Made by a program: the position numbers and the translations under genes
Assembly: GCF_014698825.1 (NCBI RefSeq)
Contig: NZ_JACJTT010000011.1
Span: 1 to 64,000 of the forward strand
DNA from: Richelia sinica FACHB-800
GTDB lineage: Bacteria; Cyanobacteriota; Cyanobacteriia; Cyanobacteriales; Nostocaceae
Length of the DNA: 64,000 nt
Direction of reading: 5' to 3'
Shown here: positions 1 through 9,139 of the stretch, piece by piece
Numbering within the stretch: the stretch's first letter is position 1
Layout: every line of letters begins with the position of its first letter
The notes under the pieces: model-generated
Seen by the model: only the letters and a program-made list of their open reading frames with translations
The model's database searches: none
Told to the model about the DNA's origin: nothing

Positions 1-37
1 AATGAATTTATAATCACTATCAAATAGATATACTTTA

Positions 38-238
38 ATGTTTCGCCCAAAATCTAACATATTTTGGGCTGTTTTTATCGCATTTTTCTTAACATTCAAC
101 ACTTCTGGGTTGAGAACAACTATTAATCAAATTCGGGCTGGTCAATTTTCCTTAATTGATTTAGATAATTTATTAGCAGAATTAGAAAATATGGGTAGAA
201 GTCAAAGATTATATTTCTACCTTCTTCTGAACTTCTGA
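38..238 (+). pseudogene. DUF29-family fragment
   Basis: The reading frame contains a stretch (INQIRAGQFSLIDLDNL and following LAELENMGRSQ) that matches the N-terminal signature of cyanobacterial DUF29 proteins, whose usual length is about 140-150 aa. The first ~25 residues do not look like the family, and the frame ends shortly after the motif, right where a dispersed repeat begins at 239. I read it as a decayed DUF29 gene cut by repeat insertion. DUF29 has no firmly established function. The relic assignment rests on motif recognition only. Confidence 0.55.
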
Positions 239-311
239 ACTTCTGTTCGCGCAGCGTGCCGTAGGCATACTCCTAGCCCTCACAGATAAATTTTTTAGCA
301 AACCCTAGATA
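239..311. repeat. Dispersed repeat, TTCGCGCAGCGTGCCGTAGGCA type
   Basis: Contains TTCTGTTCGCGCAGCGTGCC followed by GTAGGCATACTCCT, and continues with CCCTCACAGATA and AGCAAACCC. A second copy with the same extended right flank lies at 57338-57410. Shorter copies of the core lie at 16235-16297 and 20706-20745. Such small palindromic repeats are common in Nostocales intergenic DNA. Confidence 0.85.
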
Positions 312-594
312 GAGAAACATTTATCACTCGCATAAAATTGCTCAAAGAACATTTAGTAACAGCACGGAAAACTGTACAAATTTTGCGCGATAATAAAAAA
401 CTGTTTGTTACTTCTCAATAACTACTGGTAAATAATTTAGCTATACCGATATAAAACTTACTCGTTCCCCTAGTGAACTAGTTTTGCTCCTCCCTCAATC
501 ATTGCAGATGGTTATGTAGGGTAGGTAAAAATCATAAACATCAAAAAAGTGTAATCATAAAGCTTTATCAACAAAAATTTTCACACCGAGTTAA
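312..594. other. Intergenic, possible gene relic
   Basis: No intact gene. The + frame ending at the TAA at 419-421 reads TFITRIKLLKEHLVTARKTV and on, which looks like genuine protein but has no start and no family I recognise. It may be a second relic beside the DUF29 fragment. The last ~150 bases before 595 are AT-rich and presumably hold the promoter of the downstream kinase gene. Confidence 0.35.
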
Positions 595-1914
595 ATGAGT
601 ACCAAACCAAAGATAATTGTCCTGGATGATGACCCCACTGGTTCACAAACAGTCCACAGCTGCTTATTGCTGATGAAATGGGATGTGGAAACCTTGCGTT
701 TGGGGTTAAGAGATGATGCACCCATTTTCTTTATTTTGACCAATACGCGATCGCTTACCCCAGAATCAGCCGCGTCTGTCACCAAGGAAGTGTGTGAAAA
801 TCTCAAACTGGCCTTAGCCGCAGAACAAATCCACGACTTTCTCGTAGTCAGTCGTTCCGATTCTACCCTACGCGGACATTACCCCATTGAAACTGATGTT
901 ATCGCCCAAGAACTAGGCCCCTTTGACGCTCATTTTCTCGTCCCCGCCTTTTTTGAAGGTGGACGCTTCACCCGTGACAGCATACACTACCTCATCATTG
1001 ATGGTGTACCCACCCCAGTCCATGAAACCGAATTTGCCCATGATTCAGTCTTCAGCTATCACCACAGCTATTTACCCAAGTATGTAGAAGAAAAAACCCA
1101 AGGACGCATTAGGGAAGATGCAATCACCAGATTTTTACTTGCAGATATCCGTCAAGGTAGTTTAGAACGCCTCCTCCAACTACAAGGTAATCAATGCGCT
1201 GTTGTCGATGGAGAAAAGCAAGCTGACCTCAACCAATTTGCTCAAGATATCCTCACCGCAGCCGGTCAAGGTAAACGCTTTCTATTCCGTTCTGCTGCCA
1301 GCATCTTAACAGCTTTAGCCGCCTTACCACCCCAACCCATCGCGGCTGAAAACATGGCGGAGTATGTTAGATATGACCAGCCAGGTGCAGTTATAGTTGG
1401 TTCCCATGTCAAAAAAACCACCCAACAGTTAGAAGCATTACTCAAACTTGATGGCACGGTGGGCATAGAAGTCAATGTTTCTAGGTTGCTAGAAGATAGC
1501 AATGCTTCTAGCCAATTACTGACAGAAATTCTGGACAAAATCCAAATGGTACATAACGGTGGACAAACACCTGTGGTGTATACAAGCCGTCAGGAATTAA
1601 CTTTCCCAGATGTGAAAACTCGCCTAGATTTTGGCGCTCAAGTTTCTAGTTTATTAATGGATATTGTCCGGGGTTTACCCAGTGATATCGGCTTTTTAAT
1701 CAGCAAAGGTGGCATTACTTCCAACGATGTTTTGAGCACAGGTTTAGCTTTAACATCTGCCAGATTACTAGGGCAAATTTTAGCTGGTTGTTCTATGGTA
1801 ATTACCCCATCTGACCATCCTCTATTTCCTAACTTGCCTGTGGTGCTGTTTCCTGGCAATGTGGGTAATGCTGAAGCCCTGGGAACAATTTATCAACGCT
1901 TAACAAGAAAATAG
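595..1914 (+). CDS. Four-carbon acid sugar kinase family protein (DUF1537/YgbK-like)
   Basis: 439 aa, the usual size for the four-carbon acid sugar kinase family (N- and C-terminal SBD/NBD domains). The N-terminus KIIVLDDDPTGSQTVH carries the DDDPTGS motif typical of the family; SRSDSTLRGHYP (about residue 87) is the second hallmark of the N-terminal domain, and the C-terminal region has the glycine-rich SKGGITSND segment followed by PGNVGN. Known members phosphorylate C4 sugar acids such as D-erythronate, threonate or 3-oxo-tetronate; the substrate here cannot be told from sequence. The gene stands alone, with about 130 bp to minC, and no dehydrogenase or aldolase partners are near, so the classical tetronate pathway context is missing. 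Start is the ATG at 595. Confidence 0.85.
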   Translation: MSTKPKIIVLDDDPTGSQTVHSCLLLMKWDVETLRLGLRDDAPIFFILTNTRSLTPESAASVTKEVCENLKLALAAEQIHDFLVVSRSDSTLRGHYPIETDVIAQELGPFDAHFLVPAFFEGGRFTRDSIHYLIIDGVPTPVHETEFAHDSVFSYHHSYLPKYVEEKTQGRIREDAITRFLLADIRQGSLERLLQLQGNQCAVVDGEKQADLNQFAQDILTAAGQGKRFLFRSAASILTALAALPPQPIAAENMAEYVRYDQPGAVIVGSHVKKTTQQLEALLKLDGTVGIEVNVSRLLEDSNASSQLLTEILDKIQMVHNGGQTPVVYTSRQELTFPDVKTRLDFGAQVSSLLMDIVRGLPSDIGFLISKGGITSNDVLSTGLALTSARLLGQILAGCSMVITPSDHPLFPNLPVVLFPGNVGNAEALGTIYQRLTRK

Positions 1915-2042
1915 CTGATATCCATCACATCAAGTTAAAACCGACTCATCAGCAATCTTGAGGGTGATGATCCGTTGACATAATCTGATTAATCTTGTAT
2001 TGGTAATTGCTCAGTGTGTTGGTGTCTTTTGGCTAGTATGGC

Positions 2043-3176
2043 ATGAATTCAGATGCTAATAACCCTGATTGGGAATCCAATTCTGCACTTCCTAATGCAG
2101 AATCAACTGTTAACTCAGTGGATGTGGAGGTCAATGATTATACAGAAAACAATTTAGACACTTTTGATGATCAAGATTCAGAACGGATTATTTCCAGCGA
2201 CGAGCTAAATTCAGTTCTTGTCTATTTAAAGGGTGAATCCCCAAAGACAGAAGTGAAAACAGAGGCTGTAATAGAGAAAGTTGAGTCTGATGCTCCATCG
2301 ACAGAGGTGGTAACTGACGGTACAACTGAGGTTGTCAATGCTGACAATCCTGTATCGGAAGTGTCATCGGCAACTGTAACCCAGAAAACAGAGACTATTG
2401 CCAACTCTGATGGTTTACTGACCAATGAATCAGAATTACCACCAGAGAAAATTAATCATCATGCTCAAGTACAGTTCAAAACAGAGGAGGAGCGAATATT
2501 ATTAATTTTGCCGCCGGAATCTGCTGCATCTAGCTCTCAATATAGTTGGTCAGAGATTTGGAACCAAATCAAGCAGCGTCTGAATGGGGGCGATCGCTTG
2601 CGAAGACCAAACTGTGCAGTCCATCTTGTGGCTCAAGACCGCTTGTTAGATACCAGACAACTGCAAGAACTGGCGGAAACCCTCAAAGAATATCAACTAG
2701 AATTAGCATCCATCGCCACCAGTAGGCGACAAACAGCCGTCACTGCTGTCTCTTCTGGTTATTCGGTCGAACAAATACAACCCAACAAGTCTTTCAAACA
2801 AAATCTCAAAAATCCTGTTCAACCCCTAGCAGATGCCCTTTATCTAGAAATGACCATTCGTTCAGGTGTGGAAATTCGTCACCCTGGCACAGTCGTTATC
2901 TTAGGAGATGTTAATCCCGGTGGTATCGTAGTTGCAGATGGAGATATTTTAGTTTGGGGTCGTCTGCGCGGAGTTGCCCATGCTGGTGCTCTAGGCAATC
3001 GTGACTGTCTGATTATGGCGTTGCAAATGGAACCAACCCAACTGCGAATTGCAGATGCAGTAGCTAGAGCACCAGAAAATTCACCGACGCAGTTTTTTCC
3101 AGAAGTGGCGCATATCGGTACTCAAGGAATTCGCATTGTCAGAGCTATGGATTTTTCTCGAAATTCCATTAAGTAG
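2043..3176 (+). CDS. minC: Septum site-determining protein MinC
   Basis: 377 aa. The C-terminal third carries the MinC beta-helix domain signature (RSGVEIRHPGTVVILGDVNP, then GGIVVADGDILVWGRLRG and AHAGALGNRD), which dimerises and binds MinD. The central part (about 150-250) holds a divergent N-terminal-type FtsZ-inhibition domain. The first ~130 residues are an acidic, Thr/Val/Glu-rich, low-complexity extension (repeated TEVV/TEAV) typical of cyanobacterial MinC and absent from E. coli MinC. MinC blocks FtsZ ring assembly away from midcell when recruited to the membrane by MinD. It is first in the minC-minD-minE cluster, 85 bp ahead of minD. Identity is confident; the exact start within the low-complexity tail is less so. 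Confidence 0.95.
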   Translation: MNSDANNPDWESNSALPNAESTVNSVDVEVNDYTENNLDTFDDQDSERIISSDELNSVLVYLKGESPKTEVKTEAVIEKVESDAPSTEVVTDGTTEVVNADNPVSEVSSATVTQKTETIANSDGLLTNESELPPEKINHHAQVQFKTEEERILLILPPESAASSSQYSWSEIWNQIKQRLNGGDRLRRPNCAVHLVAQDRLLDTRQLQELAETLKEYQLELASIATSRRQTAVTAVSSGYSVEQIQPNKSFKQNLKNPVQPLADALYLEMTIRSGVEIRHPGTVVILGDVNPGGIVVADGDILVWGRLRGVAHAGALGNRDCLIMALQMEPTQLRIADAVARAPENSPTQFFPEVAHIGTQGIRIVRAMDFSRNSIK

Positions 3177-3261
3177 GATGAATCACTAACTCTGAATATC
3201 TAGTATTATTTCCTGAACCCTCATCGTTCGCCTAGCATCTCAAAGAGAGCACATCGCTATC

Positions 3262-4068
3262 ATGACTCGCATTATTGTGATTACCTCCGGTAAAGGAGGG
3301 GTGGGTAAAACCACGGTGTCAGCAAATCTAGGTATGGCTTTAGCCAAAATCGGACGGCAAGTAGCCTTGGTGGATGCCGATTTTGGACTAAGAAATTTGG
3401 ATTTGCTACTAGGATTAGAAAATCGCATTGTCTACACTGCGGTAGAAGTCCTGGCTAGGGAATGTCGTTTAGAACAAGCACTAGTTAAAGATAAACGACA
3501 ACCCAACCTTGTCCTGTTACCAGCTGCTCAAAATCGCACCAAAGACGCGGTGACTCCCGACCAAATGAAACTCTTGGTCAATGCCCTAGCACAAAAATAT
3601 CAATATGTAATTATTGATAGTCCCGCGGGGATTGAAATGGGATTTAAAAATGCGATCGCCCCAGCTAAAGAAGCCTTGATTGTCACAACTCCCGAAATTT
3701 CCGCCGTCCGTGATGCTGACCGGGTAGTTGGATTACTGGAAGCCCAAGGTATTAAACGCACCCACTTAATTGTTAATCGCATCAGACCAGCAATGGTACG
3801 GGCAAATGATATGATGTCTGTTCAAGACGTTCAGGAACTGCTCGCCATTCCCCTGATCGGTGTCGTCCCTGATGATGAACGTGTAATTGTTTCTACCAAT
3901 AAGGGTGAACCATTAGTATTAGCTGAAAACCCCTCTTTAGCATCTATAGCCTTTGAAAACATTGCGCGGAGAATTGAAGGGGAAAGTGTAGAATTTCTAG
4001 AACTTGATTCGCCTAATGACAATATCTTCTCGCGTTTGAGAAAATTGTTATGGACAAAGATTGTGTAA
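3262..4068 (+). CDS. minD: Septum site-determining ATPase MinD
   Basis: 268 aa, normal length. Deviant Walker A KGGVGKTT at residues 10-17 (MTRIIVITSGKGGVGKTT), switch region DADFGLRNLDLLLGLENR, and the C-terminal membrane-targeting amphipathic helix (FSRLRKLLWTKIV) identify MinD rather than another ParA-like ATPase. ATP-bound MinD dimerises on the membrane, recruits MinC and is released by MinE-stimulated hydrolysis. It sits between minC and minE on the same strand, 35 bp from minE, so the three are probably one operon. Confidence 0.97.
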   Translation: MTRIIVITSGKGGVGKTTVSANLGMALAKIGRQVALVDADFGLRNLDLLLGLENRIVYTAVEVLARECRLEQALVKDKRQPNLVLLPAAQNRTKDAVTPDQMKLLVNALAQKYQYVIIDSPAGIEMGFKNAIAPAKEALIVTTPEISAVRDADRVVGLLEAQGIKRTHLIVNRIRPAMVRANDMMSVQDVQELLAIPLIGVVPDDERVIVSTNKGEPLVLAENPSLASIAFENIARRIEGESVEFLELDSPNDNIFSRLRKLLWTKIV

Positions 4069-4103
4069 ATACTGTTCCAGTCTCCGTCTGAAACCTAGCT
4101 GCA

Positions 4104-4403
4104 ATGATTCTTGAACTTATAGATAAACTTTTTTCTCGTCAGCCTGACTCTAGCCGCAATCAAGTTAAACGCCGTCTGCAATTAGTGATTGCCCATGACC
4201 GTGCTGATTTAGATCCACCAACTTTAGAAAAAATGCGGCAAGAAATCTTAGAAATTGTTTGTCGCTATGTAGAAGTTGAAACCGAAGGTTTGGAATTTTC
4301 CCTCGAAAGCAATCAACGGACAACAGCTTTGATTGCTAATTTACCTATTCGTCGGGTTAAAGAAATCATACCTGAGTTAGAAAGTAGCGATACGTCACAG
4401 TAA
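4104..4403 (+). CDS. minE: Cell division topological specificity factor MinE
   Basis: 99 aa, close to the family size. N-terminal membrane-targeting/MinD-binding segment ([20 protein letters not shown]), then [20 protein letters not shown], the classic MinE central motif, followed by the topological specificity domain ([20 protein letters not shown]). It stimulates MinD ATPase and confines MinCD to the poles. Third gene of the min operon. Confidence 0.96.
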   Translation: MILELIDKLFSRQPDSSRNQVKRRLQLVIAHDRADLDPPTLEKMRQEILEIVCRYVEVETEGLEFSLESNQRTTALIANLPIRRVKEIIPELESSDTSQ

Positions 4404-4431
4404 TTTTTCCTTTGATTGATCACCATAGCCC

Positions 4432-4602
4432 ATGCTTTTGAGGCTCAGGTCTGAAAAGTATGTGGCGTATATGATAGTGGTGATTTTTCCTGAAGGTCAA
4501 ACTGACTGGAATGATGTTATTCATGCCTATGAATTAATTTATAGGTATATATCCGGTTTTCAGAACGAGAGTGATTTTGTTAGAAAGTATTGGTATAGTT
4601 AA
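4432..4602 (+). CDS. Possible small ORF (56 aa), unknown
   Basis: An uninterrupted frame begins at the ATG at 4432 (MLLRLRSEKYVAYM...) and ends with TAA at 4600-4602; an internal ATG at 4471 would give 43 aa. The composition (FPEGQTDWNDVIHAYELIYR) looks more protein-like than random intergenic sequence, but there is no clear Shine-Dalgarno and I recognise no family. It occupies the gap between minE and the secretion ATPase. It may be a gene relic. Confidence 0.25.
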   Translation: MLLRLRSEKYVAYMIVVIFPEGQTDWNDVIHAYELIYRYISGFQNESDFVRKYWYS

Positions 4603-4671
4603 AAACATTAAAAATTTTATTTAACTTAAATATTCAAACTGACAATAAAATCATCTTGGTAATCAAAAAAT

Positions 4672-6312
4672 ATGCAGGCCAATGTCATTGTCACATCCCC
4701 TTGGCAACAACTAAAGAAAGGAGAAATTGACTGCGAACAAGCACTAAGTTTGTTACTAGATGAAACCGGACAACTGAATTTGAGTTTCTTGGATACAGAA
4801 GTTAGTTCGCGGTTTTTTAGATTATTTCCCACTCCCCAAGAGTTACCCCCAGTCATTCCTCTGTTACTTTGGCGTAACTGCTATTATCTTGGTAGTCCTG
4901 TGGCTTTGGTAGAGACAGACATCAAAAAATTAAGCGATCGCACCCTTACAGATATCAAAATTATACCCATCGGTGAAAAAAGTTACAAAGCCTGGTTCCT
5001 TACCCAAAATATTGACCTCAACAAAATCAACGGCACTTTTCTGATTAACCCCCTCACCAACGAATCAGAACCAGAAAACATCTCCGAAATCACAGAACTA
5101 TATTTATCCAAAGCCTCAGACCAAATTCAGCGGGTCAAAACCATCATCGGTGGCGCATTACGTAACCGTGCTAGTGATATCCATCTCGAACCCACACTAG
5201 AAGGTTTAAGAGTCCGCTATCGTATCGATGGTGTCCTGCGAAATATTACCACTCTCCCCCTGGAAATTAGCCGCAGAGTAGTTGTAGCCCTCAAAGTCAT
5301 GTCAGACATAGACATTGCCGAAAGTCGCTGTCCTCAAGACGGACGCATCGGTGAAAAATATGCTGCGGGAGAGTCCTCAGAACTGGGCTTAGATATGCGC
5401 GTTAGCACCCTTCCCTGTGTGGGAGGTGAAAAAGTCGTAATTCGCTTATTACCCCAGCGCAACCCCTTCACAGACATGAATAAACTGGGTTTTGCTAGTT
5501 CAGCCTTAGAAACCTACAAAGGCTGGATCAGCCAACCCCAAGGCATGATTATTCTCACCGGACCCACAGGCTCAGGCAAAACCAGCACCCTCTACACCAG
5601 TTTGCAAGCAGTAGCCACAGAGTCAGTGAACGTCGTCACCGTAGAAGACCCAGTGGAATATGTGTTATCAGGAATTACCCAAACTCAAGTAAATGAAGCC
5701 GCAGGTATGACCTTTGCTGCTGGTTTGCGGGCAATTCTCCGCCAAGACCCTGATGTGATTATGGTGGGGGAAATTAGAGACAGTGAAACCGCAGAAACAG
5801 CAGTGCGAGCCGCATTAACTGGACATTTGGTATTTACTACCTTACACACCAATGACGCAGTAGGCACAATTCCCCGACTCAAAGATATTGGCCCAGACCC
5901 AGGTTTAATTAGTGATGCCCTTGTAGGTATTGTTGCTCAACGCCTAGTGCGGCGAGTTTGTCCCCATTGTGCGGAAACTTACATACCAACCCAAGCAGAA
6001 TTGCGTAAATTGGGACTAGAACCCACACCAGCAAATACTCAAAATTGGCGACGGGGACGTGGCTGTGCCAAGTGCTTTAATTCTGGTTATTTAGGCAGGG
6101 AAGCAATTGTTGAGTTATTAGATGTAGATGATCAAGTGCGCGAGCTTATTTATGATGGGACAATGGCTCAACTACATCGTTATTTACAAACTACAAATTT
6201 CACTTCCTTCGGAGTAGCAGCTGCTCAAAAAGTGACTACAGGAGTAACAACTTTAGATGAAGTATTGAGGGTGTTACCTCATAGTGCATTACTGCGTAAA
6301 CATTTAGCTTGA
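4672..6312 (+). CDS. GspE/PulE/PilB-family secretion ATPase
   Basis: 546 aa. A short divergent N-terminal domain is followed by the GSPII-E catalytic core: RASDIHLEPTLEGLRVRYRI (about 168-187), Walker A GPTGSGKTST (about 299), Asp box, Walker B region MVGEIRDSETAE (about 365), and His-box TLHTND. Near the C-terminus CPHC and CAKC (about 436 and 467) form the tetracysteine zinc motif of GspE/PilB proteins. Such hexameric ATPases power type IV pilus extension or type II-like secretion. The canonical cyanobacterial PilB is longer (about 670 aa) and lies next to pilT/pilC; this shorter protein has no pil genes nearby, so I call it a PilB/GspE paralogue and not pilB itself. Start is the ATG at 4672. 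Confidence 0.88.
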   Translation: MQANVIVTSPWQQLKKGEIDCEQALSLLLDETGQLNLSFLDTEVSSRFFRLFPTPQELPPVIPLLLWRNCYYLGSPVALVETDIKKLSDRTLTDIKIIPIGEKSYKAWFLTQNIDLNKINGTFLINPLTNESEPENISEITELYLSKASDQIQRVKTIIGGALRNRASDIHLEPTLEGLRVRYRIDGVLRNITTLPLEISRRVVVALKVMSDIDIAESRCPQDGRIGEKYAAGESSELGLDMRVSTLPCVGGEKVVIRLLPQRNPFTDMNKLGFASSALETYKGWISQPQGMIILTGPTGSGKTSTLYTSLQAVATESVNVVTVEDPVEYVLSGITQTQVNEAAGMTFAAGLRAILRQDPDVIMVGEIRDSETAETAVRAALTGHLVFTTLHTNDAVGTIPRLKDIGPDPGLISDALVGIVAQRLVRRVCPHCAETYIPTQAELRKLGLEPTPANTQNWRRGRGCAKCFNSGYLGREAIVELLDVDDQVRELIYDGTMAQLHRYLQTTNFTSFGVAAAQKVTTGVTTLDEVLRVLPHSALLRKHLA

Positions 6313-6393
6313 CCTTAATCAGCCTCACATTTGACCTGTTCGCGGAGTGTTGAGGATGAAAATGATTTTGCATACATCCAAAACCCTTTTCGT

Positions 6394-7134
6394 ATGAACT
6401 ATCAAACACTATGTTTTGCCAAATATTATACCTATGAGGCAAGACAGGATAGACGATGGTTACATCGCACCATTGAATTGTTACAACAATATCCTGAACG
6501 AGGAAAATATGAAGATAACGTAGTAGGAGAATTATTTATTGAGGAAACAATCGCAGTAGCTCAAAAATTAATTAAATTACTAGAAATAGACCCTCCCCCT
6601 ACTCAAGATATCAGCCAATTATATAATCATCTCAAATTTTATAAAGGGGTACGCAATAATGATTGGGATTACATATGTGAATATGTAGAGAAGTGGCACT
6701 GGACAACCAATTTATGGAATAGATTTGCTGGAAGTATTGAATTAAGTTTATGGAATCATGTTACATGTAAACTTTGTGCGATCGCGCAACCAATAGTTGG
6801 GGAAGGAAAATTAATTCGTTATAGTTCCAGTATTGACTGTTATGGTCATGTGGTAGTGCGGATAGAACCAAATTTAGAACATCAACATCTGCATTTATCT
6901 TGGCAAATTCACGAAAATATCGTTCCATCTTATTATATCCCAGCGTGTTTTGAAAGTATACTTGATGAATTAGTTCAATATTTTCATCAGACTAACATTG
7001 CTATCGAATTCACCAAGATTATATTCTATGATGGCAGTCATCATCAGATAAATTCTAAAGAAATTGATTACAGAATAGCAGCAAAAATAGCCTGGCGTAA
7101 TGCCATAAAAAAAGCAGAATTAATTAGTTTGTAA
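6394..7134 (+). CDS. Conserved-looking hypothetical protein
   Basis: About 246 aa from the first in-frame ATG at 6394 (MNYQTLCFAKYYTYEARQ). The frame is open upstream to a TTG at 6331, but that stretch reads into a fragment of the TTCGCGGAG repeat and lacks a Shine-Dalgarno. The protein is soluble, rich in Trp, Tyr and His, with no signal peptide or membrane segment and no motif I recognise. Codon usage matches its neighbours. It follows the secretion ATPase on the same strand at ~80 bp, which does not by itself imply a functional link. Confidence 0.6.
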   Translation: MNYQTLCFAKYYTYEARQDRRWLHRTIELLQQYPERGKYEDNVVGELFIEETIAVAQKLIKLLEIDPPPTQDISQLYNHLKFYKGVRNNDWDYICEYVEKWHWTTNLWNRFAGSIELSLWNHVTCKLCAIAQPIVGEGKLIRYSSSIDCYGHVVVRIEPNLEHQHLHLSWQIHENIVPSYYIPACFESILDELVQYFHQTNIAIEFTKIIFYDGSHHQINSKEIDYRIAAKIAWRNAIKKAELISL

Positions 7135-7140
7135 TTTGCA

Positions 7141-7215
7141 AGGTATTTATCGTCATTGCGACCACAGGGATGCAATCTCATACCCATATTTTTCGTAGTC
7201 TATGCCTAAGTCCTG
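7141..7215. mobile_element. MITE-like element, family A, partial copy
   Basis: Aligns with 56940-57030 over CATTGCNACCACAGGGANGC, CAATCTCANACCCATATTTTT and the right end CTATGCCTAAGTCCTG. Other copies have inverted ends of the type AGGACTTACGCATAG...; here the left end is missing. The right end abuts the stop codon of the 7216-7785 gene on the opposite strand. Confidence 0.6.
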
Positions 7216-7785
7216 TTATTGTTTGATTATCTCGCTAGTTTTTAAGTTGATTTTAATTGATGATAATTTTTTATCTCGGTTGGCTTCTAAAGGAAGAATA
7301 ACCCATTCATCAACTCGTTCAGGTGTACCAAACAAACAGGGACAAATAAATTTTGTTTCCACAAAGGGAGTAATACCAATTTTTAATTTTAGTTCTCCGC
7401 GATATGTATCGCATTCTGTCGCGCTATCTGGGGGAAAGCAGGTGTAGTTATATAAATATGCTGTTGTGGGATATTCTTGGTATTTTAATGTCTCGATAGT
7501 AGGAGCATCAAAGTCAGCCGACATGATTACGAGAAAGGCGACAAATAAAAATACTAAACTTGATACTAATAGGTAGATAATAATCAAAATTCGCGTTTTG
7601 ATAATTGGTAATGACTGTGGTTTTTTAAAAATTAAAAACCCGCAAATAAACATCAATAGCCATATCACTACAGATATTACAAATTGGGCAGTGGTTAAAT
7701 TGGGAATAATTGGTAATAGCAATATTCCAATAGCAATGAATGGCGTAATTAAAAATAATATTATTTGCCAATTGCGATAATACAA
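7216..7785 (-). CDS. Hypothetical membrane protein with TTG start
   Basis: 189 aa. Three hydrophobic segments: IILFLITPFIAIGILLLPII (about 8-27), FVISVVIWLLMFICGFLIF (about 35-54) and ILIIIYLLVSSLVFLFVAFL (about 68-88). The C-terminal ~100 residues are soluble and include a Cys-containing YNYTCFPPDSATECDTY stretch and a FICPCLFG motif. The start is a TTG at 7785, supported by AAGGAG five bases upstream; no in-frame ATG fits better. The stop codon lies against the end of a MITE-like element, so the natural C-terminus may have been altered. No family recognised. Confidence 0.55.
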   Translation of the reverse strand: MYYRNWQIILFLITPFIAIGILLLPIIPNLTTAQFVISVVIWLLMFICGFLIFKKPQSLPIIKTRILIIIYLLVSSLVFLFVAFLVIMSADFDAPTIETLKYQEYPTTAYLYNYTCFPPDSATECDTYRGELKLKIGITPFVETKFICPCLFGTPERVDEWVILPLEANRDKKLSSIKINLKTSEIIKQ

Positions 7786-8052
7786 GATAGCTCCTTGATG
7801 GAAATCAATGTGATAATTATCTACTCATTGTATATGGAGAAATATAATTCAAGGTGCGTTGCCCTACGCAGCAACACACCCTACTTTAAGTTTCTTAATA
7901 TAGATTCAAATATTAGCACCTATTTACTTGTCTCAATAAAATATCGGCTGGCAAAGACTGTAGAAACTTTATATGTAAAGTCTGTACAAGGGTGATGGAC
8001 AACGCATATTTAATGTCATCAGATATCTGGGGAATAATTTTGATTTTATTCT
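7786..8052. other. Intergenic with palindromic repeat
   Basis: Divergent promoter space between the 7785 gene and the phosphatase gene. It holds an imperfect palindrome at 7851-7887 (GGTGCGTTGCCCTACGCAGC then AACACACC), one of the common cyanobacterial 'GTGCGTT...AACGCACC' intergenic repeats. No gene seen. Confidence 0.5.
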
Positions 8053-8074
8053 TATACTACATGTGTAGTATAAT
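8053..8074 (+). promoter_or_regulatory. BlaI/MecI/CopY-like operator overlapping a -10 box
   Basis: TATACTACATGTGTAGTATA is a 20-bp dyad, mismatched only at the two central bases. It contains TACTACATGTGTAGTA, one base different from the staphylococcal bla/mec operator TACTACATATGTAGTA, and has the TACAnnTGTA core of the BlaI/MecI/CopY family. TATAAT at 8069-8074 overlaps the right half, so a bound repressor would block the promoter of the phosphatase gene at 8101. No blaI-like gene lies in this window. Confidence 0.6.
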
Positions 8075-8100
8075 ATAATTAACCAGTCTTGCTGAAAAGT

Positions 8101-9117
8101 ATGCGAACCATTGTAGTTGGTGATATTCACGGTTGTTATGAAGAACTGCGGCAATTAATAGCTAAAGCAGAAATTAGAGAAGATGATTGTTTAATCTCCT
8201 TGGGAGATATAGTTGACCGTGGGGTTGATTCGGTGAAGGTGTATGATTTTCTCAAAAATCGTCCCAACACCATTGTGATCATGGGAAATCATGAACGTAA
8301 GCACTTACGTCAGACTCTTTCTTATTCTCAGGAAATTGTCAAATTACAATTTGGTGAACGCTATCAGGAATTTCTAGAATGGGTGAGGTATTTACCCTAC
8401 TATTACGAAACTGAAGCAGCGATTTTTGTTCATGCTGCGGTGGAAAATGGCATACCAATTGCAGAACAAAGGGAAGAAGTTTTGTGTGGTTGTACTGCGG
8501 GGGAAAAGCATTTTGAAAAACTCTATGGTAATACTTATTGGAGCCAGAGGTATACTGGTGAGAAACCAGTAATTTTTGGTCATCGTGTTGTTGGTGATGA
8601 GCCAAAGATTATCCCTGGTAAGGTATATGGAATTGATACGGGGGCTTGTCACGGAGGTAGATTAACTGGGCTAATTTTACCTAATTTTGAATTTGTGCAG
8701 GTACAAGCGCCTAAAGATTATTGGCAGGAAGAAATAGTGAAATGGCAATTACCTGTGATGAAGGCTAAACCTTGGGGTAGTTATAAATGGGAAAAAATTC
8801 AGGGAATTTGTCAGGAATTTAGAAATTCTTCTAATTCAGAATTATCAGCTTTTATTCGAGAAAAAGAACAGTGGATGAATGATTTACTGGCTTTATCTAC
8901 CCAAATAATTTTGAAAGTAGAGGAAAAATTGACAGAGTTGATTTCTCTGTATGGTGCTGATGATTTTAAAAAACCAGCTTGCGGGTTGAGTTATGCACAA
9001 CTTTTATATAAAGCCAATGCTAGCTATTTGACTGGTGAATTTCTCCAGCAAGCTTTACCAACACCAGATAAATGGTTACAAGTTATAAATGACTTGGAAA
9101 GTACATTACCCAGATAA
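8101..9117 (+). CDS. PP2A/ApaH-type serine/threonine protein phosphatase
   Basis: 338 aa from ATG 8101 (MRTIVVGDIHGCYEEL). The metallophosphoesterase motifs are complete: GDIHG (7-11), GDIVDRG (about 34-40), GNHE (about 63-66), FVHA and FGHR. This is the PPP-family active site binding two metal ions (usually Mn2+ or Fe). Residues past about 200 form an extra, mostly helical C-terminal domain I do not recognise. Homologues dephosphorylate Ser/Thr proteins or dinucleoside tetraphosphates; the substrate here is unknown. An upstream in-frame TTG at 8089 is a less likely start. Expression is probably controlled by the BlaI/MecI-like operator at 8053-8072. Confidence 0.85.
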   Translation: MRTIVVGDIHGCYEELRQLIAKAEIREDDCLISLGDIVDRGVDSVKVYDFLKNRPNTIVIMGNHERKHLRQTLSYSQEIVKLQFGERYQEFLEWVRYLPYYYETEAAIFVHAAVENGIPIAEQREEVLCGCTAGEKHFEKLYGNTYWSQRYTGEKPVIFGHRVVGDEPKIIPGKVYGIDTGACHGGRLTGLILPNFEFVQVQAPKDYWQEEIVKWQLPVMKAKPWGSYKWEKIQGICQEFRNSSNSELSAFIREKEQWMNDLLALSTQIILKVEEKLTELISLYGADDFKKPACGLSYAQLLYKANASYLTGEFLQQALPTPDKWLQVINDLESTLPR

Positions 9118-9139
9118 ATCTAAATAGAATAGACATAAT

